Source of the DNA: Flavobacterium sp. UBA7680
GTDB taxonomy: Bacteria; Bacteroidota; Bacteroidia; Flavobacteriales; Flavobacteriaceae
Direction of reading: 5' to 3'
Assembly (NCBI RefSeq): GCF_002482975.1
Contig: NZ_DLHA01000050.1
Coordinates: 1-64,000, forward strand
DNA length: 64,000 bases
Numbering within the stretch: position 1 is the stretch's first letter; each line of letters opens with the position of its first letter. Below, piece by piece: positions 17,642 to 25,792 of the stretch. A program made the position numbers and the translations under genes. A model generated the notes under the pieces. The model made no database searches. It was given only the letters and a program-made list of their open reading frames with translations, and was not told the DNA's origin.

Positions 17642-18844
17642 CTATAAAACAGGTTTTATATCTGTTACAATATCGTTTTGTACCGTCTTTTTTAAAGGAA
17701 ACATTTTTCTATAACTTAAAACTCTCCATAACCATTCAACCGGGCCATAATTGAATTTTGAAAGCCACCATTTGCTTATAAACAACTGAATTGTAAAAAC
17801 AAAAATGGCTAAGAAAAAGTAAAACCAATACGGCAGCGTATTGTAAATTTTGAAACCAATTCCCGAGAAAAGAAAACACGCAATAATATTTTGCATCAAA
17901 TAATTGGTTAGCGTCATTTTACCGCTCACTCTAAAATAGCTAAAAATTGTTTTCAGTTTTCCGTTAGTATACAACAAACAAATTCCAGACGCAATACATA
18001 TCATTGTATTTATTATGATCCAAAAAACAGGATGAAAAATTGGGAAAGTTACTTTCTGATTAATCGCAATTTGAAAAAGAACACCTGCAATTATGGCCAT
18101 AATCAATGTAATGAAAAAAGTCTTTTTTAATTGTTTTTTAAATTCGGGTAAACGATTAAAAAAGTTAATTTTTTGAGCATAAAAACCTAAAAGCATAAGC
18201 GCAAACATTACAACATGAACCGTAACAGCATAACCAAGACTAATCATTTCCTGATAATAAGTTCCAAGTAAATTAAATTGAAATACATCCAGCCAATTAT
18301 CAGAATAAAATAATTTTAAATATTTGGCAGTAGACTGCACATCGGGTAATGTTTGTTTTATCGAATTAATATAAGCGCTAAGAAACGGAACAGATAAAAG
18401 AAGAATTCCAGACGTTATTAAAATTGTTTTTGGAGAACTTCTGTAAAAGAACAAAAGCAGCAACCCTAAAAAAGCATAATCTTTTAAGATATCTCCGAGC
18501 CAAAAAGCAGAATTTATAAAAGCAAAAATGAACAGGATAAACATTCTCCAGCAAAAAAAGGAAACAGGATTTTTACCTTTTTCGGCAACATTATTAATAA
18601 GAACAGCAAATCCGTAACCAAATAAAATGCTTAACAAAGTCCAGGATTTAGCAGAGAAAAAGTAGAGATTGAAATAGCTGACAATCTCAGAAAAAATCCC
18701 TTTTTTCATGATAAAACGTTCTAATCCGATGTAACGGAAATCGACATAATTTCCTATTGCAACTCCCAATAAAGCCCAGCCTCGTAAAATATCTACAATA
18801 GCGGTTCTTTTATCTTCCTGAATGGGCTGAAATGAATTTGTCAT
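17642..18844 (-). CDS. DUF418 family multi-pass membrane protein (copy 1)
   Basis: This 400-residue protein has the DUF418 start 'RTAIVDILRGWALLGVAIGN' (about residues 13-32). About ten hydrophobic segments follow, and the family's C-terminal 'WWLSKFNYGPVEWLWR' lies near residue 365. These inner-membrane proteins resemble acyltransferase-like membrane families, but no activity can be assigned from sequence. It is a close paralogue of the gene just upstream on the same strand (18989-20188), with matching N- and C-terminal motifs, so the pair looks like a tandem duplication. Confidence 0.88.
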   Translation of the reverse strand: MTNSFQPIQEDKRTAIVDILRGWALLGVAIGNYVDFRYIGLERFIMKKGIFSEIVSYFNLYFFSAKSWTLLSILFGYGFAVLINNVAEKGKNPVSFFCWRMFILFIFAFINSAFWLGDILKDYAFLGLLLLFFYRSSPKTILITSGILLLSVPFLSAYINSIKQTLPDVQSTAKYLKLFYSDNWLDVFQFNLLGTYYQEMISLGYAVTVHVVMFALMLLGFYAQKINFFNRLPEFKKQLKKTFFITLIMAIIAGVLFQIAINQKVTFPIFHPVFWIIINTMICIASGICLLYTNGKLKTIFSYFRVSGKMTLTNYLMQNIIACFLFSGIGFKIYNTLPYWFYFFLAIFVFTIQLFISKWWLSKFNYGPVEWLWRVLSYRKMFPLKKTVQNDIVTDIKPVL

Positions 18845-18954
18845 AAATTAAAATGGTTTTTGGTATAAAATGTTTTTGGTTTAAGGTATTCAAATGTAAG
18901 AAAATAATCAGAAAATCAATTTTTATAACATTATGTGAAATAAAATAAGATGTT

Positions 18955-18983
18955 AAAAAATCTCGAAATAAATTCGGGATTTC
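18955..18983 (-). terminator. Intrinsic terminator of DUF418 copy 2
   Basis: In the minus direction AAATCCCGAA, a short loop, TTCGAGATTT and then a T-run follow the stop codon at 18989. It suggests that the two DUF418 genes are separate transcription units. Confidence 0.75.
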
Positions 18984-18988
18984 TTGTT

Positions 18989-20188
18989 TTACACCGTTCT
19001 TACTTCCGAAATAATATCCGATTGAATTTTCTTCTTAAGCGGAAATAATTTTCGATAACTGGCAGATCTCCATAACCATTCAATTGGGCCGTAATTGTAT
19101 TTTGAAAGCCACCATTTGCTTATAAATAATTGAATAATAAACACAAAAACCGCTAGCGAAAAGTAAAACCAATAAGGCATAGTGTCAGCGATTCCGAAAC
19201 CAATTCCGGAGAAGATAAAGGCGCCTAAAATATTTTGAGTTATATAATTGGTTAATGTCATTTTTCCGCCGGCACTAAAATAATCGAATATCGTTTTTAG
19301 TTTCTTAGAATCGTAAAGCAGAATAATTCCCGATACAATAAAAATCATTGTACTTATTATAAACCAGAAATAAGGATGAAAGAAATTAAGAAATTCAGCT
19401 TTATTTTCAGTAGTAAAGTAAAAAACAACACCCAATATAACAGCAATAAACAAGCTGCTTATAAGCACATAGATTAAAAGTTTTTTCATTTCTTTTAAAC
19501 GATTAAAAAAATCTAATTTTTGGAGCATAGCACCAAAAAGCATGCACGCCAGCATTACAGTATGTGCTACAATAGCATAACCGGGAGCAATGATTTGCTG
19601 GTAAAAATTAGCCAAGAGATTAAATTTAAAGAACTCCAGCCAGTTTCCAGAATGATATAGTTTTAAATATTCCGGATTGGTAATAATGGATATTCTTTCA
19701 ATGTTTAAGCCTTTGATATAAGCCATTATAAAAGGCACAGCAAGAATAAGAACGGCAGAAATATAACCCAGTGTTTTTGCTGAACTTTTATGAAACAACA
19801 ATAATATAAGTCCTAAAAAGGCATAATCTTTAAGGATGTCGCCAAACCAAAAACTAGAATCAATAAAAGCTAAACCAAAAAGCAATAACATTCGCCATGT
19901 AAAAAAGGTAACAGGGTTTTTGCCTTTTGCAGCAACGTTATTAATTAAGATGCCAAAGCCATAACCAAATAAAACAGTTAGTAAAGTCCAGGATTTTCCA
20001 GCTAAAAAATACTCATCAAAATAGGATAGTATATCAGATACAAGATTATTCTTGGTTTCGTGTGGAATACCGATGCGGATATAACCGGAATAATTGCCAA
20101 TAGCAACACCTAATAAAGCCCAGCCACGAAGAATATCCAGAATAGCAGTTCTTTTGCCTTGCTCGACAGGATGATAAGAATTTGTCAT
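18989..20188 (-). CDS. DUF418 family multi-pass membrane protein (copy 2)
   Basis: About 399 residues from the start MTNSYHPVEQGKRTAILD. This start is chosen over an upstream in-frame ATG at 20239 because it aligns with the paralogue MTNSFQPIQEDKRTAIVD. It carries the family features 'ILRGWALLGVAIGNYSG' at the start, about ten membrane helices, and 'WWLSKYNYGPIEWLWR' at the C-terminus. Function is unknown. Its close similarity to the neighbouring copy suggests recent duplication. The two differ most in the external loop after the first helix ('IRIGIPHETKNN' here) and in the C-terminal tail. Confidence 0.88.
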   Translation of the reverse strand: MTNSYHPVEQGKRTAILDILRGWALLGVAIGNYSGYIRIGIPHETKNNLVSDILSYFDEYFLAGKSWTLLTVLFGYGFGILINNVAAKGKNPVTFFTWRMLLLFGLAFIDSSFWFGDILKDYAFLGLILLLFHKSSAKTLGYISAVLILAVPFIMAYIKGLNIERISIITNPEYLKLYHSGNWLEFFKFNLLANFYQQIIAPGYAIVAHTVMLACMLFGAMLQKLDFFNRLKEMKKLLIYVLISSLFIAVILGVVFYFTTENKAEFLNFFHPYFWFIISTMIFIVSGIILLYDSKKLKTIFDYFSAGGKMTLTNYITQNILGAFIFSGIGFGIADTMPYWFYFSLAVFVFIIQLFISKWWLSKYNYGPIEWLWRSASYRKLFPLKKKIQSDIISEVRTV

Positions 20189-20300
20189 TTGATTAACGCT
20201 TTTTGTTGTGATTTGATTGATGATTTTAGATAATTTCAAAATTATTCTAATATAATCAAAAGTAAGAAAATTAAGCAGTTAACAAAATCCCATCATAAAA

Positions 20301-20342
20301 AAAGCGTGCTATTCTAAAAATATTTTTAAAATAGCACGCTTA
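20301..20342 (-). terminator. Intrinsic terminator of the threonine dehydrogenase gene
   Basis: In the minus direction AAGCGTGCTATTTT pairs with the later AGAATAGCACGCTT, followed by a T-run, 19 nt after the stop codon at 20361. Confidence 0.85.
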
Positions 20343-20360
20343 GTATTTAGTATATTGAGA

Positions 20361-21299
20361 TTAACTCAAATGTTCAATCATATCTTTAGTCATTGATTCC
20401 AAATCAAATTTATGATTCCAGTTCCAGTCTTCTCTTGCAGAAGTATCGTCAATACTTGCCGGCCAGCTGTCCGCAATTTTCTGACGGAAATCAGGATTAT
20501 AAGTAATTTCAAATTCAGGAATATGTTTTTTAATTTCGGCAGCAATTTCAGTTGGCGTAAAACTCATTGCCGCTAAATTGTATGAAGAATGTATTTTAAC
20601 TTCTTCTGCCGGAGCTTTCATAATATTGATAGTTGCTTCAATTGCATCATCCATATACATCATCGGCATTTTTGTTTCAGATGATAAAAAGCACTCGTAT
20701 TTTTTATCGGCAATAGCCTTATAAAAAATATCAACCGCATAATCTGTAGTTCCGCCGCCCGGAGGCGTAGACCAGCTTATTAAGCCCGGATAACGAATAC
20801 TACGAACATCAACACCATAAATATTATGATAGTATTCGCACCATCTTTCTCCCGCTTGTTTGCTAATTCCGTAAACCGTTGAAGGTTCCATAATCGTATA
20901 TTGTGGCGTATTTTCTTTTGGAGTTGTCGGTCCAAAAACAGCAATACTTGAAGGCCAGAAAATCTTTTGGATTTTTTTAGCTTTCGCCAAATTCAAAACA
21001 TGAAAAAGCGAATTCATATTCAAATCCCACGCAAAAGCCGGATTTTTTTCTGCCGTTGCAGACAAAAGCGCAGCCATTAAATAAACATCAGTAATTTTAT
21101 GAACTTCTACCAAATGTTCAATTTGATTAAAATCTAAAGCATTAACCACTTCAAAAGGTCCTGAATTAACAACATCAGTATTTAATTTTCGAATATCAGA
21201 AGCGATCACATTTTCGGTTCCGTATAATTTACGCAGTTTTTGCGTCAGTTCAGTTCCAATCTGACCGCAGGCGCCAATGATTAATATTTTTGGATTCAT
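20361..21299 (-). CDS. SDR-type L-threonine 3-dehydrogenase (NAD-dependent epimerase family)
   Basis: About 312 residues from the start MNPKILIIGACGQIG. An in-frame ATG 39 nt upstream is rejected because it would put the promoter inside the gene. The N-terminal Rossmann motif is 'GACGQIG'. The catalytic Tyr and Lys are in 'YGISKQAGE', and 'SSIAVFGP' and 'RYPGLISW' are typical of the short-chain threonine dehydrogenases known from Flavobacterium and relatives. The reaction is L-threonine to 2-amino-3-oxobutyrate with NAD+, in the cytoplasm. A generic sugar epimerase is less likely because of the 'PGLISWSTPPGGGTTDYA' segment. Confidence 0.85.
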   Translation of the reverse strand: MNPKILIIGACGQIGTELTQKLRKLYGTENVIASDIRKLNTDVVNSGPFEVVNALDFNQIEHLVEVHKITDVYLMAALLSATAEKNPAFAWDLNMNSLFHVLNLAKAKKIQKIFWPSSIAVFGPTTPKENTPQYTIMEPSTVYGISKQAGERWCEYYHNIYGVDVRSIRYPGLISWSTPPGGGTTDYAVDIFYKAIADKKYECFLSSETKMPMMYMDDAIEATINIMKAPAEEVKIHSSYNLAAMSFTPTEIAAEIKKHIPEFEITYNPDFRQKIADSWPASIDDTSAREDWNWNHKFDLESMTKDMIEHLS

Positions 21300-21318
21300 T
21301 TGTTTAGATTTAGTGTTG

Positions 21319-21345
21319 CAAATATAACGTTTTCGCAAATATCAA
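21319..21345 (-). promoter_or_regulatory. Promoter of the threonine dehydrogenase gene
   Basis: On the minus strand TTG (21345-21343), 16 nt, then TATATTTG (21326-21319) fits the TTG / TAnnTTTG pattern. The start codon at 21299 follows 19 nt later. This spacing supports the shorter start chosen for the gene. Confidence 0.55.
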
Positions 21346-21438
21346 CGTTTTTTCAAACATTAAATTATAAAATTAACAATGATAAAGATCGTTTTTTAGA
21401 TTATTCACTATTCAAAACGTTAAACTAGATGAGGTTTA

Positions 21439-21517
21439 GCCACAGATTACACAGATTAAAATGATTTTTTAATTAATTTGAAGAAAAATAATCCATTAAA
21501 TCATTTTAATCTGTGGC
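21439..21517. repeat. Palindromic element with one duplicated unit in the left arm
   Basis: The right arm AAATCATTTTAATCTGTGGC (21498-21517) is fully complementary to the left arm except that the left arm has an extra 9 nt, ACACAGATT. This makes a direct repeat of CACAGATTA. The arms share the word GCCACAGATTA with the inner hairpin at 25625-25685. The 312-bp interval 21300-21611 otherwise holds only the two promoters. Confidence 0.75.
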
Positions 21518-21584
21518 AAAAAAATAACCTTGATTTATAGAATCTTTAGCAAAAAACACAATTCGTAATTGTAAATTTACTTCG

Positions 21585-21592
21585 TAACTTTG
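21585..21592 (+). promoter_or_regulatory. Candidate -7 element for the lipoprotein-mfd operon
   Basis: TAACTTTG is an exact TAnnTTTG match, 19 nt before the ATG at 21612. A TTG lies at 21569-21571, only 13 nt upstream, closer than usual. Confidence 0.45.
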
Positions 21593-21611
21593 CACCCTAA
21601 CATTTTATCAA

Positions 21612-22220
21612 ATGAAATATAAAATAGCGCTGTTTTTACTCTTGATTTTTGTACTTCAATCATGTCAAAATGAGAATGAAAAGCGTCTTGCCGAAAATGC
21701 GAAAGAAGCTAAAAAGAAAGAAAAAATCTTTAACAATATCAATAAAGCCTGGATTTTTATAGACGAACCAATAAATGAGGTTTCTGAACAAAATGTAAAA
21801 GGCTGGACAGAGTGGCGTGATTTCCTAAAAGAAATAGGAGACAAGCCGAGAAAAACTATTGGAGCTTTTCAAAAAAAATCAACTGCGATTTCTAAAAAAG
21901 CGATAGCTTTAAATAATAACATTCCATCGCAATTTAATCAACCGCAAATAAAAGCCAGAATTGCTATTTTGATTACCAAAATCAAAATGATGGATTTATT
22001 TATTCATTTAAATCAGATTCCAGACGATAAAGTTGCTTTTTTAATTGGTGAAATAAACAAGGAGTTAGTTTCGTTAGAAAGACAAATGGATAAAATTGTA
22101 GAGAAAGCCAAAATTCCAAAAGAAGAAGGAGAAGCTGATTTCCTTAAAATGTTAGACACAACCCGCGCAATTCCAAGTTCTGCGCCTCCAATAGATCAAA
22201 ATTTACCAAGAGTTGAGTAA
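21612..22220 (+). CDS. Small lipoprotein of unknown function, cotranscribed with mfd
   Basis: This 202-residue protein has a lipoprotein signal ending 'LLLIFVLQSC' with Cys18 followed by QNENEKR. The acidic and polar residues after the cysteine may direct it to the outer membrane. The mature part is largely helical and lysine-rich, with no recognised domain. Its stop codon overlaps the TTG start region of mfd by 8 nt, so the two are translationally linked. A functional link to repair is not implied by anything in the sequence. Confidence 0.8.
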   Translation: MKYKIALFLLLIFVLQSCQNENEKRLAENAKEAKKKEKIFNNINKAWIFIDEPINEVSEQNVKGWTEWRDFLKEIGDKPRKTIGAFQKKSTAISKKAIALNNNIPSQFNQPQIKARIAILITKIKMMDLFIHLNQIPDDKVAFLIGEINKELVSLERQMDKIVEKAKIPKEEGEADFLKMLDTTRAIPSSAPPIDQNLPRVE

Positions 22221-25200
22221 AAACGCCTTATATACGATATACGACAATTTGCCAAAAGCACAGCAAATTGCAGCCAATTTACTGGAAGGAAATCAGATAA
22301 AAATGCACCTTCAGGGTTTGCTGGGATCTGCAGTTTCCTTTATAATACGCTCTGTTTTTAAGAAAATAGAACTGCCTTTTTTGATTGTTTTAGACAACAA
22401 AGAAGAAGCGGCGTATTACCTAAACGATTTGGAACAAATGATTGGCGAACAAGACGTTTTGTTTTATCCCGCTTCATTTCGTCGTCCTTATCAAGTTGAC
22501 GAAACAGACAATGCCAATGTTTTGCTTCGCGCGGAGGTTTTAAACCGAATAAATTCAAGAAAAAAACCAGCCATAATTGTTACGTATCCCGAAGCACTTT
22601 TTGAAAAAGTCGTTACACGTCAGCAATTAGATAAAAACACATTAAAAGTCGCTTTAAACGATAAAATTTCAATTGATTTTATCAACGAAGTTTTGTTTGA
22701 ATACGAATTTAAAAGAGTCGATTTTATTACAGAACCAGGAGAATTTTCGGTTCGTGGAGGAATTGTCGATGTGTTTTCTTTTTCAAACGATCATCCGTAT
22801 CGAATAGAGTTTTTTGGAAATGAAGTAGACAGCATCAGAAGTTTTGATGTAGAAACCCAATTATCTGTCGAAACACACAAAAAAATTACGATTATCCCGA
22901 ATGTTGAAAACAAGATATTTCAGGAAAACCGCGCAAGTTTTTTAGATTATATTTCAGAAAAAACAGTACTCTTCATTCAAAATACTGACGGACTTTTTAG
23001 TCAGTTAGATAAACAATTTGCAAGGGCAGAAGAAGCTTTCGAAAAACTTTCAGGTGAAATAAAACACGCCACACCGGAACAATTATTTTTAAATCAAAGT
23101 TCGTTTATCAAACGCGCTTTAGATTTTTCGATTGTAGAATTGGCTTCAAAACCAATTTTTAAAACCACTAAAAAATTCGAATTTCATATTCAGCCTCAGC
23201 CATCTTTCAACAAACAGTTTGATTTATTGCTGAATAATTTGAGTGAGAACCATTTTAACGGTTATAAAAATTATCTGTTTTGTTCGAATGAAACGCAGGC
23301 AAAACGTTTTCATGATATTTTTGAATCTTTAGATGAAGCCAATTCAGAGAATATCAGAAAACAATATAATACTATTGTATTGCCTTTATATCAAGGTTTT
23401 ATTGATGAAGAAAATCAAATAACAGCTTATACTGATCACCAGATTTTTGAGCGCTATCATAAATTTAATATCAAAAACGGATATTCGAAAAAACAGAATA
23501 TCACTTTAAAAGAATTGACCGCACTTTCAGTTGGTGATTATGTAACACATATCGATCACGGAATTGGAAAGTTTGGCGGTTTGCAGAAAATTCAGGTGGA
23601 AGGCAAAACACAGGAAGCTATTAAGTTAGTTTATGCCGATAATGATATTGTGTATGTAAGTATTCATTCGCTTCATAAAATCTCCAAATACAACGGAAAA
23701 GACGGAACGCCGCCGAAAATCTACAAATTAGGATCGAACGCCTGGAAAATTTTAAAACAAAAAACCAAAGCGCGTGTCAAACATATTGCCTTCAACTTAA
23801 TTCAGTTATATGCAAAACGTCGTTTAGAGAAAGGTTTTCAGTTTGCACCAGATAGTTATCTTCAAAACGAATTAGAAAGTTCATTTATTTATGAAGATAC
23901 ACCGGATCAAACTAAATCAACGCAAGAAGTAAAAGCCGATATGGAAAGCGATCGCCCAATGGATCGTTTGGTTTGTGGTGACGTAGGTTTCGGAAAAACT
24001 GAAGTTGCTATTCGTGCTGCGTTTAAAGCAGTTGACAACAGTAAACAAGTTGCCGTTTTAGTTCCAACAACTATTCTGGCTTATCAGCATTACAGAACTT
24101 TTACAGAACGTTTAAAAGATATGCCGGTAACAATAGGTTATTTAAACCGATTTAGAACGGCAAAACAAAAAACGCAGACTTTAAAAGATTTAGCAGAAGG
24201 GAAACTCGATATCGTAATTGGAACACATCAATTAGTAAATAAAAATGTAGTTTTTAAAGACTTAGGTTTATTGATTGTTGATGAGGAACAAAAGTTTGGA
24301 GTTAACGTAAAAGATAAACTCAAAACCATTGCAGCCAATGTTGATACATTGACCTTAACGGCAACGCCAATTCCGAGAACGCTTCAGTTTTCGTTAATGG
24401 CGGCGCGCGATTTATCGGTAATTACAACGCCTCCGCCAAACCGTTATCCTATTGAAACGAATGTCGTTGGTTTTAATGAAGAGATAATTCGTGACGCGAT
24501 TTCGTATGAAATTCAGCGAAACGGGCAGGTTTTCTTTATCAATAATAGAATCGAAAATATAAAAGAAGTGGCCGGAATGATTCAGCGTTTAGTTCCAAAT
24601 GCAAGAGTCGGAATTGGCCACGGACAAATGGACGGTGCGAAACTGGAAGATTTGATGTTAGGTTTCATGAACGGAGATTTCGACGTTTTGGTAGCAACAA
24701 CCATCATTGAAAGCGGATTGGACGTTCCAAATGCCAACACGATTTTCATCAACAACGCCAATAATTTCGGATTATCAGATTTACACCAAATGCGTGGACG
24801 TGTAGGACGTAGCAATAAAAAAGCATTCTGTTATTTCATCTGTCCGCCGTATTCATCCATGACCGAAGATGCCAGAAAACGTATTCAGGCTTTGGAACAA
24901 TTCAGCGAACTGGGCAGCGGTTTCAATATTGCGATGAAAGATCTTGAAATTCGTGGTGCAGGAGATTTATTAGGCGGCGAGCAAAGCGGTTTCATTAATG
25001 AAATTGGTTTTGATACGTACCAAAAAATCATGAACGAAGCGATTGAGGAATTGAAGGAAAACGAATTTAAAGATTTATATCCGGAAGAGAACGATATTGA
25101 AACAAAAGAATACGTAAAAGATTTACAAATTGACACTGATTTTGAATTGTTGTTTTCTGATGAATATATCAATAATGTCACCGAGCGTTTAAGTTTATAT

Positions 25201-25578
25201 AACGAATTAGGTTCTGTAAAAAATGAAGCAGAACTGGTTGTTTTCCAAAATAAATTAATTGACCGTTTTGGGCCAATGCCTCCTCGAGCCAATGCATTGA
25301 TGAATAGTATTCGCATCAAATGGATTGCAACAGCCGTTGGTATTGAAAAACTGGTGATGAAAAAAGGTAAAATGATTGGCTATTTCGTTTCAGATCAACA
25401 ATCAGATTATTACCAATCCAAGCGTTTTCATAAAATGATAAAATTTGTGCAAACACACAGTAATCTTTGCACAATGAAAGAAAAACAAACTCCAAACGGT
25501 TTACGTCTTTTATTGACTTTTGAGAATGTAAAATCTACAAAAAGAGCTTTGGAATTGATGGAATTGTTGGGAGAGTAA
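22213..25578 (+). CDS. mfd: Mfd, transcription-repair coupling factor
   Basis: This 1121-residue Mfd starts at TTG 22213 (MSKNALYTIYDNLPKAQQ), overlapping the upstream lipoprotein gene by 8 nt. Visible parts: UvrB-like N-terminal module (about 1-300); RNA-polymerase-binding CarD-like domain with 'LSVGDYVTHIDHGIGKF' (about 437-453); Walker A 'GDVGFGKTEVA' (about 590-600); 'DEEQ' box (about 692); 'TATPIPRTLQFSLMAARD'; the second RecA lobe with 'GRVGRSNKKAFCYF'; and a C-terminal TRCF domain. Mfd displaces stalled RNA polymerase and recruits UvrA for strand-specific repair. Length and motif order match the family, so the call is secure. Confidence 0.97.
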   Translation: MSKNALYTIYDNLPKAQQIAANLLEGNQIKMHLQGLLGSAVSFIIRSVFKKIELPFLIVLDNKEEAAYYLNDLEQMIGEQDVLFYPASFRRPYQVDETDNANVLLRAEVLNRINSRKKPAIIVTYPEALFEKVVTRQQLDKNTLKVALNDKISIDFINEVLFEYEFKRVDFITEPGEFSVRGGIVDVFSFSNDHPYRIEFFGNEVDSIRSFDVETQLSVETHKKITIIPNVENKIFQENRASFLDYISEKTVLFIQNTDGLFSQLDKQFARAEEAFEKLSGEIKHATPEQLFLNQSSFIKRALDFSIVELASKPIFKTTKKFEFHIQPQPSFNKQFDLLLNNLSENHFNGYKNYLFCSNETQAKRFHDIFESLDEANSENIRKQYNTIVLPLYQGFIDEENQITAYTDHQIFERYHKFNIKNGYSKKQNITLKELTALSVGDYVTHIDHGIGKFGGLQKIQVEGKTQEAIKLVYADNDIVYVSIHSLHKISKYNGKDGTPPKIYKLGSNAWKILKQKTKARVKHIAFNLIQLYAKRRLEKGFQFAPDSYLQNELESSFIYEDTPDQTKSTQEVKADMESDRPMDRLVCGDVGFGKTEVAIRAAFKAVDNSKQVAVLVPTTILAYQHYRTFTERLKDMPVTIGYLNRFRTAKQKTQTLKDLAEGKLDIVIGTHQLVNKNVVFKDLGLLIVDEEQKFGVNVKDKLKTIAANVDTLTLTATPIPRTLQFSLMAARDLSVITTPPPNRYPIETNVVGFNEEIIRDAISYEIQRNGQVFFINNRIENIKEVAGMIQRLVPNARVGIGHGQMDGAKLEDLMLGFMNGDFDVLVATTIIESGLDVPNANTIFINNANNFGLSDLHQMRGRVGRSNKKAFCYFICPPYSSMTEDARKRIQALEQFSELGSGFNIAMKDLEIRGAGDLLGGEQSGFINEIGFDTYQKIMNEAIEELKENEFKDLYPEENDIETKEYVKDLQIDTDFELLFSDEYINNVTERLSLYNELGSVKNEAELVVFQNKLIDRFGPMPPRANALMNSIRIKWIATAVGIEKLVMKKGKMIGYFVSDQQSDYYQSKRFHKMIKFVQTHSNLCTMKEKQTPNGLRLLLTFENVKSTKRALELMELLGE

Positions 25579-25589
25579 ATATAAAGTTT

Positions 25590-25723
25590 GCCACGAATTT
25601 CACGAATTTATTTTAAAAATTTTTGCCACAGATTAAAAGGATTATGAGGATTAAAAAAATCATTTAAATCCTTTTAATCTGTGGCAAAAAAAAGAATTAG
25701 TGTGAATTCGTGAAATTCGTGGC
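25590..25723. repeat. Two nested perfect inverted repeats (19 bp each)
   Basis: The outer arms are GCCACGAATTTCACGAATT (25590-25608) and its exact complement at 25705-25723. The inner arms are GCCACAGATTAAAAGGATT (25625-25643) and its exact complement at 25667-25685. Each arm contains an internal near-direct repeat (CACGAATTT CACGAATT). The element lies between mfd and the terminator at 25741 and could fold into a long cruciform or RNA hairpin. Confidence 0.85.
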
Positions 25724-25740
25724 AAAATAAAATAGAATAA

Positions 25741-25771
25741 AAAAGGCGTATGAAAATCTCATACGCCTTTT
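25741..25771. terminator. Bidirectional intrinsic terminator
   Basis: AAAAGGCGTATGA and TCATACGCCTTTT form a stem with A/T runs on both sides between the convergent mfd and amylase genes. Confidence 0.88.
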
Positions 25772-25792
25772 AATTTTTGATCCAAAAAAGAA

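Noticed and set aside
24885..25319. 144-residue minus-strand ORF inside mfd
   Set aside because: It is antisense to a secure gene, with serine/phenylalanine-rich low-complexity translation and no family resemblance.
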